Assembly (NCBI RefSeq): GCF_018760785.1 | Contig: NZ_JAHHZO010000001.1 | Coordinates: 1 to 64,000 of the forward strand | Origin: Rhizobium sp. CSW-27 | GTDB taxonomy: Bacteria > Pseudomonadota > Alphaproteobacteria > Rhizobiales > Rhizobiaceae | Length of the DNA: 64,000 nucleotides | Direction of reading: 5' to 3' | Shown here: one piece after another, positions 27,578-36,245 of the stretch | Numbering within the stretch: position 1 is the stretch's first letter | Layout: each line of letters starts with the position of its first letter | Program-made: the position numbers and the translations under genes | The notes under the pieces: model-generated | Told to the model about the DNA's origin: nothing | What the model saw: only the letters and a program-made list of their open reading frames with translations | The model's database searches: none

Positions 27578-27612
27578 GGTCATGGATCCTCGGGTCAAAC
27601 CCGGGGATGACC
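27578..27612. repeat. Intergenic hairpin repeat D
   Basis: GGTCAT and ATGACC form the outer arms, and CTCGGGT with ACCCGGG the inner stem around a CAA loop. This type of palindrome is common between genes in alphaproteobacteria. It is distinct in sequence from copies A-C. Confidence 0.55.
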
Positions 27613-27786
27613 GAGTCTGTGGAGCTGCGGGTGACGCAAGAGACGCCGCTGTCTGCTACAGTGTTCATGCTCGGATGATACGCGGGCACCGCCCTTGGAA
27701 CATACCGAAGACAAGCCTGATGCTCCTGTTCGCGCGGCAGCAGCGCCAGGCCGCCCTCGCCGCTCCTCCTCGATGCCTCGTCGGCG

Positions 27787-27954
27787 CTAGGGCTGCACCA
27801 TGCCGGGCGGGGTCAACACATGCACCAGCAGGAAGCCCGCCATGCCGAGCGCGAGCATCAGGAGGATGATGTCCGTGGCGCGCAGGACGAGCGGCGGACG
27901 GTGGGCGGGCGCGGCGGGCAGCGGGCGCGCATGGCCTTTGCGTATGCGGCGCAT
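27787..27954 (-). CDS. Small membrane protein of a three-gene mini-operon, unknown
   Basis: A 55-residue frame with a basic N-terminal half (MRRIRKGHARPLPAAP and RPPLVLR) and one hydrophobic segment (DIILLMLALGMAGFLLVHVL) near the C-terminus. GGAGG precedes the ATG at good spacing, and the ATG overlaps the TGA of the upstream gene (TGATG). The strong ribosome site and coupling make it likely to be translated. No family recognised. Confidence 0.55.
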   Translation of the reverse strand: MRRIRKGHARPLPAAPAHRPPLVLRATDIILLMLALGMAGFLLVHVLTPPGMVQP

Positions 27955-28235
27955 CAGTCGGACCTCCGCAGCAGCGGGCGGCGAAGCAGGTCGGGCGGCA
28001 CGCCATCGACGATCTCGCCCTCGATGTCGAGGCTTTGCTGCTCCGGCAGGCAGCAGACGGAACAGGGCGCACCATCGCTTTCATACATCGCCGCATGCAC
28101 GGCAGACGCCCGGTCGGCAAAGATGCCGCCGACGGTGCCGCGCCCGTCGCAGACCAGCCAGCGGCCGCGTTTGTCCCGGCCGATCCACAGGCGCACGGAG
28201 GGATAACCGAGACGGTACGGAAGCTTCACCCGCAT
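27954..28235 (-). CDS. Small hypothetical protein (93 aa), middle gene of mini-operon
   Basis: A 93-residue soluble protein. The middle segment RLWIGRDKRGRWLVCDGRGT, followed by GGIFADRASAVHAAMYES, reads like a small beta-strand-rich domain with a final helix, of the general kind seen in DUF2188-type proteins, but the resemblance is loose. A CxVCC cysteine cluster sits near residue 62. The ATG at 28235 has GGGAGG upstream; the ATG five codons earlier does not. It is coupled to the downstream membrane gene. Confidence 0.55.
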   Translation of the reverse strand: MRVKLPYRLGYPSVRLWIGRDKRGRWLVCDGRGTVGGIFADRASAVHAAMYESDGAPCSVCCLPEQQSLDIEGEIVDGVPPDLLRRPLLRRSD

Positions 28236-28246
28236 GGCAGCCTCCC

Positions 28247-28429
28247 TCACAGCACGGCAAGGCCGGTCATGCCGGCAAAAAGCAGAGCAATCAGGCCGAA
28301 CAGACCGGACAGGCGCAACGCCACGGCAAAATCCGGCTGGGACCGCGCGAGGGGTGGAAGCCCCCTTGCCTGCTGATCCCGCGCCCCGGAGAAGGATGAG
28401 CGGGCCATGCCCGCGAACCGGCTTATCAT
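28247..28429 (-). CDS. Small membrane protein, first gene of mini-operon
   Basis: A 60-residue frame with a basic N-terminus (MISRFAGMARSSFSGARDQQ) and a C-terminal hydrophobic segment (LSGLFGLIALLFAGMTGLAV). The ATG at 28429 is preceded by AGGGGAG at 8-nt spacing, better than the ATG seven codons upstream at 28450. It ends 11 bp before the next gene. No homologue recognised. Confidence 0.5.
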   Translation of the reverse strand: MISRFAGMARSSFSGARDQQARGLPPLARSQPDFAVALRLSGLFGLIALLFAGMTGLAVL

Positions 28430-28817
28430 TGAACGAACTCCCCTGAACATGCCGTTGCCAGCAACGACATCACCAATGCCGCAAGGTTAGGCCGATGCAG
28501 ATCAGGTTTCGATTGGGGAGCGTGCCCGCGGGCATCAGGAAAACATCAGGACGGAACGGCGGCCAGTGGGCAGTGGGCAGTGGGCAGTAGAAGCCTCGCA
28601 TTGCAGTCTGGCGGGCGGTGTTTTCCGGTGCAACAGGCCGATTTCCGAGGCAAGACAGACGGGTGGCAGAGGGCACACGCATCGGGGAGGCCAGTGCTTT
28701 GCGTTCCGGGGCGGAGGGCCGGCCGAAGACAGTCAGGCGCGTACATCATCCAGCCGTTTACATCCGCCGGCGCCTCGCCTACTGGAACCCGGCACATCAC
28801 AGGCGGAAGGCACACCC
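28430..28817. other. Intergenic region with heptamer repeat
   Basis: About 390 bp between divergent genes, presumably holding both promoters. Apart from the heptamer array at 28564-28590 I see no gene, RNA or clear operator here. Confidence 0.4.
28564..28590 (+). repeat. Heptamer tandem repeat (CAGTGGG)3-4
   Basis: Three perfect CAGTGGG units at 28564-28584 followed by a partial unit CAGTAG. Only one array is present, with no inverted partner nearby. Confidence 0.75.
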
Positions 28818-29426
28818 ATGCTGATCAAGCAGAGCGACTATCACCGGATCTACAAGGTCATCCACAGCCTGCTTGTGGCGCAGAAGGCCGATCCCGCCAC
28901 CGCCTCGATGTATTTTGCGAGCTTCGGCGCCTTCATCCTGAAGCATCACTTCAAGCTGCAGGCGGTGCCGAAGGGCGGGCTGGCGGCCTATAATCTGGGT
29001 GGCACCATCGTGCTGTTTGCCGATCACCGCGACGACGGCTATGTGACCGGCGCGGGCGAAACCTTCCACTGCTGGGTGGAGGCGGAAGGTTTCGTCCTCG
29101 ACTTCATGGCGCCGGCCTTTCCGCAGGCGGTGAAGACGGCCGAGGTGCCGGCCCGCATGTTCCAGAAGCCGGTCAGCGCCATGGCCGCCTCGATCAACGA
29201 TCTCGGGCAATCCGGCGACTTCTTCCTTCATGCCGAGCCGGAAGCGATGGCCCGACGCTTTGCCGACTGGCGGGGCCAGGGTCTGATCGGCGACCTTGCC
29301 AGCATTGCCAGCCAGTGGTTCCGCCCCTCGCCGAAGAAGATGCAGGCGGCGCTCTCGCTGCGCGACTCCGCGGGCACCGAGCGCGCCATTCCGCTTTCCG
29401 GCAATCCGCTGTCCGGCAGTTGGTAG
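28818..29426 (+). CDS. DUF2026 family protein
   Basis: A 202-residue soluble protein beginning MLIKQSDYHRIYKVIHSLL. It resembles the DUF2026 family, with the central GETFHCWVEAEGFVLDFMAP resembling a papain-like/transglutaminase-type fold, and Cys and His residues are available there. No enzyme activity can be claimed. The ATG at 28818 has GGAAGG upstream. A longer frame to the left crosses the heptamer repeat and is rejected. It stands alone between repeat-rich spacers. Confidence 0.75.
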   Translation: MLIKQSDYHRIYKVIHSLLVAQKADPATASMYFASFGAFILKHHFKLQAVPKGGLAAYNLGGTIVLFADHRDDGYVTGAGETFHCWVEAEGFVLDFMAPAFPQAVKTAEVPARMFQKPVSAMAASINDLGQSGDFFLHAEPEAMARRFADWRGQGLIGDLASIASQWFRPSPKKMQAALSLRDSAGTERAIPLSGNPLSGSW

Positions 29427-29553
29427 GCAGGCAATTTCGCAGGGGTCGGGCGGATCACAGGTACGCCGCCCTGTTGCGCCCTTCGGGTACAGGACCGGGG
29501 TAGAACCGAAAAAGTCGGGAGCCGTTGAACCAACAGGCGCGCGGTGAGCAAAG

Positions 29554-29600
29554 CCCCCTCATCCGCCCTTCGGGCACCTTCTCCCCACAGGGGAGAAGGG
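29554..29600. repeat. Intergenic palindrome with two hairpins
   Basis: A small CGCCCTTCGGGC hairpin is followed by CCTTCTCCCC / GGGGAGAAGG around an ACA loop. A typical rhizobial dispersed intergenic repeat. It may serve as a transcription end for the convergent genes. Confidence 0.6.
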
Positions 29601-29645
29601 ACAAGCCTCAACCGCGGCAGTTCTGGGAAAAGCGACCGGCGTGCC

Positions 29646-29690
29646 GAAAAATCCCCTCTCCCCTCGGGGAGAGGGTTAGGGTGAGGGGGC
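29646..29690. repeat. Intergenic palindrome CCCTCTCCCC/GGGGAGAGGG
   Basis: CCCTCTCCCC and GGGGAGAGGG form a 10-bp stem around TC, followed by TTAGGGTGAGGGGG. It is related in composition to the repeat at 29554-29600 and forms a pair with it. Confidence 0.6.
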
Positions 29691-29766
29691 GCCGCCAACG
29701 CAAACTGCATTGAGGCTGCCCTGCGCCAAGATCCACCCATCCCGAAAAGCCGGGGACGCGAAAGAA

Positions 29767-30450
29767 TCAGAACTCGCGGATCTTGCCGCCTTCGATCGTC
29801 ACGCGGCGGTCCATGCGGGCGGCAAGATCGTGGTTGTGGGTGGCAATCAGTGCGGCAAGGCCGGACTGGCGGACGAGAGCTTCCAGCGCATCGAACACAT
29901 AGGACGCCGTTTCCGGGTCGAGATTGCCGGTCGGCTCGTCGGCGAGAAGCAGAAGCGGCGCATTGGCAACCGCACGGGCAATCGCCACGCGCTGCTGTTC
30001 GCCACCGGAAAGCTCTGCCGGGCGGTGAGCGGCGCGATGGCCGATGCGCATGTAGTCCAGCAGCTGGGCGGCGCGCTCTGCGGCCTCCTTCTTCGGCAGG
30101 CCGGCAATCATCTGCGGCATCATGATGTTTTCCAGCGCGGAAAATTCCGGCAGCAGATGGTGGAACTGGTAGACGAAACCGATATCGGTGCGGCGGATGG
30201 CGGTGCGGCGCTCGTCGGAAAGTCCGTTGCAGGGTTCGCCGTTGATGTAGATCTCGCCGCCATCCGGATGTTCCAGCAGGCCGGCCAGATGCAGCAGCGT
30301 CGACTTGCCGGTGCCGGACGGCGCCACCAGCGCGACGACCTCGCCGGAATTCAGTTCGAAGCTGGCACCCTTCAGGATCGACAGCATCATGTCGCCCTGG
30401 CCGTAATGGCGGTCGACACCGATGAGCTTCAAGACGGTTTTGCGGGGCAT
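29767..30450 (-). CDS. lolD: Lipoprotein-releasing ABC transporter ATP-binding protein LolD
   Basis: A 227-residue ABC ATPase that powers release of outer-membrane lipoproteins from the inner membrane to LolA. Walker [10 protein letters not shown] is at 43-51, the Q-loop in [17 protein letters not shown], the signature [14 protein letters not shown] and Walker [13 protein letters not shown]. The FHHLLPEF stretch is typical of LolD rather than other MacB-type ATPases. It follows the permease gene by 15 bp and is the last gene of the leftward proS-lolE-lolD run. Confidence 0.95.
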   Translation of the reverse strand: MPRKTVLKLIGVDRHYGQGDMMLSILKGASFELNSGEVVALVAPSGTGKSTLLHLAGLLEHPDGGEIYINGEPCNGLSDERRTAIRRTDIGFVYQFHHLLPEFSALENIMMPQMIAGLPKKEAAERAAQLLDYMRIGHRAAHRPAELSGGEQQRVAIARAVANAPLLLLADEPTGNLDPETASYVFDALEALVRQSGLAALIATHNHDLAARMDRRVTIEGGKIREF

Positions 30451-30465
30451 GGGCTGTCAGCAGTC

Positions 30466-31770
30466 CTATTCGTAACGCAGCGCCTGCACCGGATCGAGCC
30501 GGGAGGCCCGCCAGGCCGGAAAGATGGTCGCGATGAAGGAGAGCGTCAGCGCCATGACGACGACCGAGACGGTCTCGCCAAAACTCATTTCCGCCGGCAG
30601 CTGGCTGAGGAAATAGAGCTCCGGATCGAACAGCACCGTACCCGACACCCAGGAAAAGAACTGGCGGATCGATTCGATGTTGAGGCAGACGACGACGCCG
30701 AGCAGCACGCCGGCAATGGTGCCGACAATGCCGATGGCAGCACCCGTCATGAAGAAGATGCGCATGATGGCACCCGACGAGGCGCCCATGGTGCGCAGGA
30801 TCGCGATGTCGCTGCCCTTGTCCTTCACCAGCATGATGAGGCCGGAGATGATGTTGAGCGCCGCGACCAGCACGATCAGCGTCAGGATCATGAACATCAC
30901 GTTGCGCTCCACCTGCAGGGCGGAGAAGAAGGTCTGGTTGCGCTGGCGCCAGTCGGTGATGAAGACCTGTCGGCCCGCCGCCGCCTCCACCTTCGGACGC
31001 AGCGCATCGATGTCATCGGGATTGGAGACGAAGAGCTCGATCGACTGCACGATGCCGTCGGCATTGAAATAGGCCTGCGCTTCGGCAAGCGGCATGTAGA
31101 TGATCGAGGCGTCGTATTCCGACATGCCGACCTCGAAGATGCCGGAAATCGTGTAGGACTTGACGCGCGGACTGACCCCCATCGGCGTGACATCGCCTTC
31201 CGGCGACACCAGCGTGATGCGGTCGCCGGCACCAAGCCCCAGCGAGGCCGCGAGCCGCGAGCCGACGAGCACGCCATCGCCGGTGGCAAAACCGGTGAGA
31301 TCGCCCGAGCGGATATTGCCGGAGACTTCCTTCAGCTTTTCCAGATCCTCGGCGCGGATGCCGCGCACCAGGGCACCGGAACCGGCCCCCTGCTTGCCGG
31401 AGGCGAGCGCCTGCCCCTCCACCAGCGGCAGCGCCATGGTGACGCCCGGTACCGCCGCAAACTTCTGCGCAAGCTGTGCGTAGTCGGTCAGCGGCTGGTC
31501 GACCGGCTGGATGATCATGTGGCCATTGATGCCGAGAATGCGCGAGATCAGCTCGGTGCGGAAGCCGTTCATCACCGCCATCACGATGATGAGGGTGGCC
31601 ACGCCCAGCATGATGCCGACGAAGGAGAAGCCGGCGATGACGGAGATGAACGCCTCGCGCCGGCGCGAGTGCAGGTAGCGCCAGGCCACCATTCGCTCGA
31701 ACACAGAAAAGGGCCCGGCGGAGGGAACCGCGTCCTGCTGCTGCGTCGTAACCTTCGCACCCTTCGCCAT
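30466..31770 (-). CDS. lolE: Lipoprotein-releasing ABC transporter permease (LolC/LolE/LolF type)
   Basis: A 434-residue inner-membrane permease with one N-terminal membrane segment (FISVIAGFSFVGIMLGVATL), a periplasmic MacB-like domain of about 220 residues, and three C-terminal segments in the FtsX domain (VLVAALNIISGLIMLV and others). Only one permease gene accompanies lolD, so the transporter is probably a homodimer of the LolF kind rather than a LolC-LolE pair. The gene symbol is therefore a convention. It lies about 50 bp after proS with a GC-rich hairpin between them. Confidence 0.9.
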   Translation of the reverse strand: MAKGAKVTTQQQDAVPSAGPFSVFERMVAWRYLHSRRREAFISVIAGFSFVGIMLGVATLIIVMAVMNGFRTELISRILGINGHMIIQPVDQPLTDYAQLAQKFAAVPGVTMALPLVEGQALASGKQGAGSGALVRGIRAEDLEKLKEVSGNIRSGDLTGFATGDGVLVGSRLAASLGLGAGDRITLVSPEGDVTPMGVSPRVKSYTISGIFEVGMSEYDASIIYMPLAEAQAYFNADGIVQSIELFVSNPDDIDALRPKVEAAAGRQVFITDWRQRNQTFFSALQVERNVMFMILTLIVLVAALNIISGLIMLVKDKGSDIAILRTMGASSGAIMRIFFMTGAAIGIVGTIAGVLLGVVVCLNIESIRQFFSWVSGTVLFDPELYFLSQLPAEMSFGETVSVVVMALTLSFIATIFPAWRASRLDPVQALRYE

Positions 31771-31784
31771 CGTCTCTCCCTGTG

Positions 31785-31804
31785 CCCGCCGCGCCTGCGG
31801 CGGG
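31785..31804. repeat. GC-rich hairpin between proS and lolE
   Basis: CCCGCCGC at 31785-31792 pairs perfectly with GCGGCGGG at 31797-31804 around a 4-nt loop. No T-tract follows on the minus strand. It is more likely an mRNA stability or processing element than a full terminator. Confidence 0.5.
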
Positions 31805-31819
31805 TCTTGTCCGTCGTCT

Positions 31820-33148
31820 TTACGCCGAAGCCGTCAGACGGTTCAGCGCCGCTTCAACCGTCATGGTCTCGCGGGCGCCCGTCTTGCGGTCCTTCACTTC
31901 CACTTCGCCGGTGGCCGCAGAACGCGGGCCGACAATCACCTGCACCGGTACGCCGATCAGATCGGCGGTCGCGAACTTCGTGCCGGCGCGGTCGTCCGTA
32001 TCATCGTAGAGCACGTCCATGCCGGCCTTGGTGAGACCCGCATAGAGGCTGTCGCAGACCCGGTCGCAGGCTTCGTCCCCCACCTTCATGGTGATGACCA
32101 TTGCATCGAACGGTGCAACCGAGGCAGGCCAGATGATTCCATTCTCGTCATGCGATGCTTCGATGATGGCGGGAACAAGGCGCGTCGGGCCGATGCCGTA
32201 GGATCCCATGTGGACAAGGTGTTCCTTGCCGTCCGGACCCTGCACCTTGGCGCCCATCGGTTCGGAATATTTGGTGCCGAAATAGAAGATATGGCCGACC
32301 TCGATGCCGCGTGCCGACAGACGGTCGCTTTCCGGAATGGCGTCGAAGGCTGCCTCGTCATGCATTTCCGAGGTCGCGGCGTAGACGGAGGTCCACTTGT
32401 CGAAGATCGCCTGCAGGCCGGCGACATCGTCGAAATCGGTGTTCTCGCCGGGAATGTCGAATTCGATGAAGCTCTTGTGCGAGAAGACTTCCGATTCGCC
32501 CGTATCGGCGAGGATAATGAATTCATGGCTGTGATTGCCGCCGATCGGGCCGGTATCGGCACGCATCGGGATGGCCCGCACGCCAAGCCGCGCAAAGGTG
32601 CGCAGATAGGCCACGAACATCTTGTTGTAGGAATGGATGGCATCCTCGCGGGTCATGTCGAAGGAATAGGCGTCCTTCATCAGGAATTCGCGCGAGCGCA
32701 TGGTGCCGAAGCGCGGACGGATCTCGTCACGGAACTTCAGCTGGATGTGGTAGAGGTTGAGCGGCAGGTTCTTGTAGGACTTCACATAGGAACGGAAGAT
32801 GTCGGTGATCATCTCCTCGTTGGTGGGGCCGTAGAGCATCGGCCGGTCCTGGCGGTCCTTGATGCGCAGCATTTCCTTGCCGTAGGCCTCGTAGCGCCCG
32901 CTTTCCTGCCAGAGTTCGGCCGACTGCAGCGTCGGCATCAGCAATTCGACGGCGCCGGCGCGGTTCTGCTCCTCGCGGATGATCGCGTTCACCTTGTCCA
33001 GCACGCGCTTGCCGAGCGGCAGCCACGAATAGATGCCCTGGCTCTGCTGGCGGATCATGCCCGCGCGCAGCATCAGGCGGTGGGAGACGATTTCCGCTTC
33101 CTTGGGATTTTCCTTGAGGATCGGCATGAAATAGCGGGACAGGCGCAT
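31820..33148 (-). CDS. proS: Prolyl-tRNA synthetase (short alphaproteobacterial form)
   Basis: A 442-residue class II aminoacyl-tRNA synthetase that charges tRNA-Pro. Motif 2 lies in [20 protein letters not shown] and motif 3 near [11 protein letters not shown]. The C-terminal anticodon-binding domain runs from about 350. The length shows that the large editing insertion found in E. coli ProRS (about 570 residues) is absent, as is normal in alphaproteobacteria. An in-frame ATG opening [17 protein letters not shown] is used as start. Confidence 0.96.
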   Translation of the reverse strand: MRLSRYFMPILKENPKEAEIVSHRLMLRAGMIRQQSQGIYSWLPLGKRVLDKVNAIIREEQNRAGAVELLMPTLQSAELWQESGRYEAYGKEMLRIKDRQDRPMLYGPTNEEMITDIFRSYVKSYKNLPLNLYHIQLKFRDEIRPRFGTMRSREFLMKDAYSFDMTREDAIHSYNKMFVAYLRTFARLGVRAIPMRADTGPIGGNHSHEFIILADTGESEVFSHKSFIEFDIPGENTDFDDVAGLQAIFDKWTSVYAATSEMHDEAAFDAIPESDRLSARGIEVGHIFYFGTKYSEPMGAKVQGPDGKEHLVHMGSYGIGPTRLVPAIIEASHDENGIIWPASVAPFDAMVITMKVGDEACDRVCDSLYAGLTKAGMDVLYDDTDDRAGTKFATADLIGVPVQVIVGPRSAATGEVEVKDRKTGARETMTVEAALNRLTASA

Positions 33149-33499
33149 CGCGGTTTCCGGGTTCTTTGCGGCCGTCCCGCAAGAGGCAGGAATCGGCCGG
33201 TGACGGGCTGATATAGGGCTGGCTTCATAGCCTTTTCAGGGCCACATGGAAACCCGCCTCCGCCAGCGGCCCACATGCGGCCCACATGTGGCTCACATGT
33301 GCCCCCACGCGCCCACCGCACGCCGGACGCGTGCCGCAGCGATGCCAGGCCATCTGCCCGCGACGCGGACGAAGCACGCCCCTGCCGCGATTGCGCCATG
33401 TTTGTGACAAGGCCGATCTCTTTTCCGTCAACAGGAAAATTTTTACGGAAGTGTAGCAAAACTGCCAAATTTGATGGTGACAAGGCCCAAATGTTAAGC

Positions 33500-33658
33500 T
33501 AGTTTCGGCTCATAAAAGAGGCAGGGAGTTCAAATTTCTGCCATTCGCGGTCAAGTCTTGGGAGGATCAGATCTTAGGCGCGCTCGTTCGCAGCCCCGGC
33601 AACGGTTAAAGGATCACGCGACACTTGAAACAAGGCTGCAAGGCCTTGTTTTTTTTTG
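33500..33658 (+). ncRNA. Candidate trans-acting small RNA
   Basis: The stretch between a candidate promoter (TTGATG at about 33471, 17-bp spacer, TTAAGC at about 33494) and a strong terminator contains no protein frame with a ribosome site. It holds a hairpin GGCAG / CTGCC at about 33519-33543 and a GCGCG...CGCG region before the terminator hairpin. A length of about 150 nt with a terminal U-rich hairpin fits an alphaproteobacterial sRNA. The exact ends are estimates. I could not match it to a named family. Confidence 0.45.
33629..33657 (+). terminator. Rho-independent terminator, plus strand
   Basis: AACAAGGC at 33629-33636 pairs with GCCTTGTT at 33643-33650 around TGCAAG, followed by seven further T residues. 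Both flanking protein genes lie on the other strand. On the minus strand the U-tract is weak, so this belongs to a plus-strand transcript. Confidence 0.8.
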
Positions 33659-33716
33659 GTTCTTCGACAACCGACCAAGCGCTCGGTCGCCCTGTTTCCG
33701 CCGCCGTCATGACAGT

Positions 33717-33992
33717 TCAATTGGGGCCGAAATCCGGCACGATGCGTGGCAGCGACGACAGGTTGAAGCCGTAATAGGTGGAGAGGGCGAGCCACAGACC
33801 GTAGACAAGCGCCGAGACCAGCGTGGTGAGCAGCAGCACACGGCCGCCGCGGAATTTTGCGGGTGCGCTTTCCACGGTGCCCAGCACCACCTCATCCTCA
33901 TCGGCCTGCGTGCGCAGCCCGATCGGCAGGATGGCGAACAGCGTGATCCACCAGATGATGAAATAGACGGCGAAGGCCGACAGGAATGTCAT
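33717..33992 (-). CDS. DUF1467 family membrane protein
   Basis: A 91-residue protein with two membrane segments (AVYFIIWWITLFAILPIGL at 8-26 and VLLLTTLVSALVYGLWLAL at about 58-76). DUF1467 proteins are short alphaproteobacterial membrane proteins of unknown function. The ATG at 33992 has AGAGGAG upstream; the longer frame to 34073 overlaps mce and is rejected. It follows mce by about 80 bp and is probably the last gene of the nuo-birA-rnj-mce run. Confidence 0.85.
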   Translation of the reverse strand: MTFLSAFAVYFIIWWITLFAILPIGLRTQADEDEVVLGTVESAPAKFRGGRVLLLTTLVSALVYGLWLALSTYYGFNLSSLPRIVPDFGPN

Positions 33993-34069
33993 GCGGGCAA
34001 GCTCCTCTTCCGGCCGCACTGTAGCGGGTGATAGCCGCCGGTTGAAGGGCAACCGCCAGGGACCTGGTG

Positions 34070-34474
34070 TCACACCTGTTCGAGTTCGACCAGCGTGCCG
34101 CAGAAATCCTTCGGATGCAGGAACAGCACCGGCTTGCCATGCGCGCCGGTCTTCGGCTCGCCATCGCCCAGCACACGGGCACCGGCGGCCTTCAGCCGGT
34201 CGCGCGCGGCGATGATGTCCTCCACCTCGTAGCAGACATGGTGCATGCCGCCGCCCGGATTCCTGGCCAGGAAGGCTGAGATAGGAGAGGCCTCGCCGAG
34301 CGGCTCGAGAAGCTCCACCTTGGTATTGTCCAGTTCCACGAAGACGACGGTGACGCCATGCTCGGGCAGTGCCTGCGCCTGCGAGACACGCGCACCCAGC
34401 GTATCGCGGTAGGTGGCGGTCGCGGCGGCGAGATCCGGCACGGCAATCGCAATGTGGTTGACCCGTCCGAGCAT
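34070..34474 (-). CDS. mce: Methylmalonyl-CoA epimerase
   Basis: A 134-residue vicinal oxygen chelate (glyoxalase-fold) enzyme that interconverts the R and S forms of methylmalonyl-CoA on the route from propionyl-CoA to succinyl-CoA. NHIAIAVPDL at the start supplies the first metal His. VELLEPLG, GGGMHHVCYEV and VLFLHPKDFCGTLVELEQ carry the rest of the metal site and the catalytic Glu region. Length is typical. It lies about 50 bp after rnj, a common rhizobial arrangement. Confidence 0.94.
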   Translation of the reverse strand: MLGRVNHIAIAVPDLAAATATYRDTLGARVSQAQALPEHGVTVVFVELDNTKVELLEPLGEASPISAFLARNPGGGMHHVCYEVEDIIAARDRLKAAGARVLGDGEPKTGAHGKPVLFLHPKDFCGTLVELEQV

Positions 34475-34525
34475 GCTAGTCCTCCCTCACTTCCAACAGA
34501 TGCCCGTCGCGCCTTCCACCGGAGC

Positions 34526-36193
34526 CTAGACCTTGCTGACGAACACCGTCACCACCGGCTTCTTGCCCCAGGCGGCATTGGCGGCCGAGCGCACGGCGCG
34601 CCGCACCGATTCCTGCAGCGCACCAAGATCCTTGCGGCGACTGCGCGGAATGCTCTCCACAGCCCCCAGCACGGCGTCATAAAGCGTATCGGCCATGTCC
34701 TCGCCCTCCTCGTCGTAATCCGGCAGGCCGAACGGCACCACATCCGGATCGGCGAGGAAATCGAAGCGCTGGTCGAGCAGGATGTTGACCGCGACATGGC
34801 CAACATAGGCGAGCTTCTTGCGATCCGAAATTCCCATTTCGTCGATATCGCCGATCAGCTTGCCATCCTTGAAGATGCGGCCATGCGGCACATCCTCGAC
34901 AACCTCGACGGCGCCCGGCGCCAGCCGCAGCAGATTGCCGTTGCGAACGCGCGGCACGGTGGGGATGCCGGCCGAGCGGGCAAGCTCCGCCTGCGCCGTC
35001 AGATGCGCCGCCTCGCCATGCACCGGCACCAGCACCTGCGGCCGGATCCACTCGTACATCTTCTGCAGTTCGTTGCGGCGCGGATGGCCGGACACATGCA
35101 CCAGCGCCTGACCGTCGGTGACGATCCTGACGCCCTGGTCGATCAGACCGTTCATGATCTCCAGAATGGCCTTCTCGTTGCCGGGAATGGCACGCGAGGA
35201 GAAGACGACCGTATCGCCGGCGGCAAGCGCCACATGGCGCATCTCGTCGCGGGCGAGCTTGGCCAGCGCAGCCCGCGGCTCGCCCTGGCTGCCGGTAAGG
35301 ATCACCACCACCTTGTCGCGGGGAATGTAGCCATATTCGTCCTCGGCGATGAAGGGCTTGACGCCTTCCATCAGGCCGACATCGCGGGCCACGTTGCAGA
35401 CGCGCTTCAGCGAGCTGCCGAGCAGCAGCACTTCGCGACCCGCCGCCTCGGCGGCCTGGGCGATGGAGCGGATGCGCCCCACATTCGAGGAAAAGGTGGT
35501 GATCGCCACGCGCCCTTCGGCCTGCTCGATGACCTGACGCAGCCCCTCCGACACCTCCTGCTCCGAAGGCGAGACGCCTTCGCGCATGGCATTGGTGCTG
35601 TCGCACATCAGGGCCAGGACGCCCTCGTCGCCGATGGCCCGGAACCGGTTCTCGTCGGTCAGCGGCCCGAGCGAAGGCTCGGCATCGATCTTCCAGTCGC
35701 CGGTATGCACCACATTGCCAAGCGGCGTACGGATGACGAGCGACATCGGCTCGGGGATCGAGTGGTTGACGCCGACCGCCTCGATCTCGAAGGGACCGAC
35801 ATTGATGCGGTCACCCGCCTTGAAGATGGTGATCGGGATCTCGGCGCGGCTGCCTTCATATTCACGCTTGGCTTCCAGCATGCCGGCGGTAAACGGCGAG
35901 GCATAGACCGGCACGTTGAGACCCGGCCACAGATCGTTCAGTGCGCCGTAATGGTCCTCGTGCGCATGGGTGATGATGATGCCCTTCAGCCGGTCGCGCT
36001 CGCGGGCCAGAAAGCCGATATCGGGCAGCACGAGGTCGACACCCGGCAGGTCCGGTCCGGCGAAGGTGACGCCGCAGTCGACCATGATCCACTGGCGCTT
36101 CGCGGCAGGTCCGTAGCCGTAGAGTGCGAGATTCATGCCGATCTCGCCGACCCCGCCCAGCGGCAGAAAAACCAGTTCGTCCTGTTTTGCCAT
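34526..36193 (-). CDS. rnj: Ribonuclease J
   Basis: A 555-residue metallo-beta-lactamase/beta-CASP ribonuclease with 5'-3' exo- and endonuclease activity in mRNA decay and rRNA maturation. The metal motif HAHEDH is at 76-81. The beta-CASP domain follows, with ILTGSQGEPRAAL and HVSGHPRRNELQKM, and a short C-terminal domain ends the protein. In Rhizobiaceae RNase J works alongside RNase E. It follows birA by about 50 bp within the long leftward operon. Confidence 0.95.
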   Translation of the reverse strand: MAKQDELVFLPLGGVGEIGMNLALYGYGPAAKRQWIMVDCGVTFAGPDLPGVDLVLPDIGFLARERDRLKGIIITHAHEDHYGALNDLWPGLNVPVYASPFTAGMLEAKREYEGSRAEIPITIFKAGDRINVGPFEIEAVGVNHSIPEPMSLVIRTPLGNVVHTGDWKIDAEPSLGPLTDENRFRAIGDEGVLALMCDSTNAMREGVSPSEQEVSEGLRQVIEQAEGRVAITTFSSNVGRIRSIAQAAEAAGREVLLLGSSLKRVCNVARDVGLMEGVKPFIAEDEYGYIPRDKVVVILTGSQGEPRAALAKLARDEMRHVALAAGDTVVFSSRAIPGNEKAILEIMNGLIDQGVRIVTDGQALVHVSGHPRRNELQKMYEWIRPQVLVPVHGEAAHLTAQAELARSAGIPTVPRVRNGNLLRLAPGAVEVVEDVPHGRIFKDGKLIGDIDEMGISDRKKLAYVGHVAVNILLDQRFDFLADPDVVPFGLPDYDEEGEDMADTLYDAVLGAVESIPRSRRKDLGALQESVRRAVRSAANAAWGKKPVVTVFVSKV

Positions 36194-36245
36194 TCACATA
36201 CTCATTTCGGTTCAAAGGAATTCGGGCTTCGCCCAGGGCCGGATG

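Larger units (their letters stand above)
26521..27786. other. Long gene-free, repeat-rich intergenic region
   Basis: About 1.27 kb between the SOS promoter and the next small-protein operon. Long open frames exist but their translations are low-complexity and overlap the palindromes, so I call none of them. The stretch holds a long hairpin at 26665-26720 and a cluster of RIME-like palindromes at 27214-27612, listed separately. No RNA gene was recognised. Confidence 0.5.
29427..29766. other. Intergenic spacer with palindromic repeats
   Basis: About 340 bp between the convergent DUF2026 and lolD genes. It contains two intergenic palindromes, listed separately, and no credible gene. Confidence 0.5.
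33149..33716. other. Intergenic region upstream of proS holding an sRNA candidate
   Basis: About 570 bp between the proS start and the DUF1467 stop, both on the minus strand. 33242-33300 has a run of near-repeats of GGCCCACATG/GTGGCTCACATG. From 33430 it becomes AT-rich. A strong plus-strand terminator at 33629-33657 has no protein gene before it, so a plus-strand RNA is likely (listed separately). The proS promoter should lie in the left part. Confidence 0.5.

Noticed and set aside
26727-27869. Long plus-strand open frames of up to 380 codons between dnaE and the mini-operon.
   Set aside because: They run through RIME-like palindromes, have low-complexity Arg/Gly/Pro-rich translations, no ribosome site and no recognisable domain.
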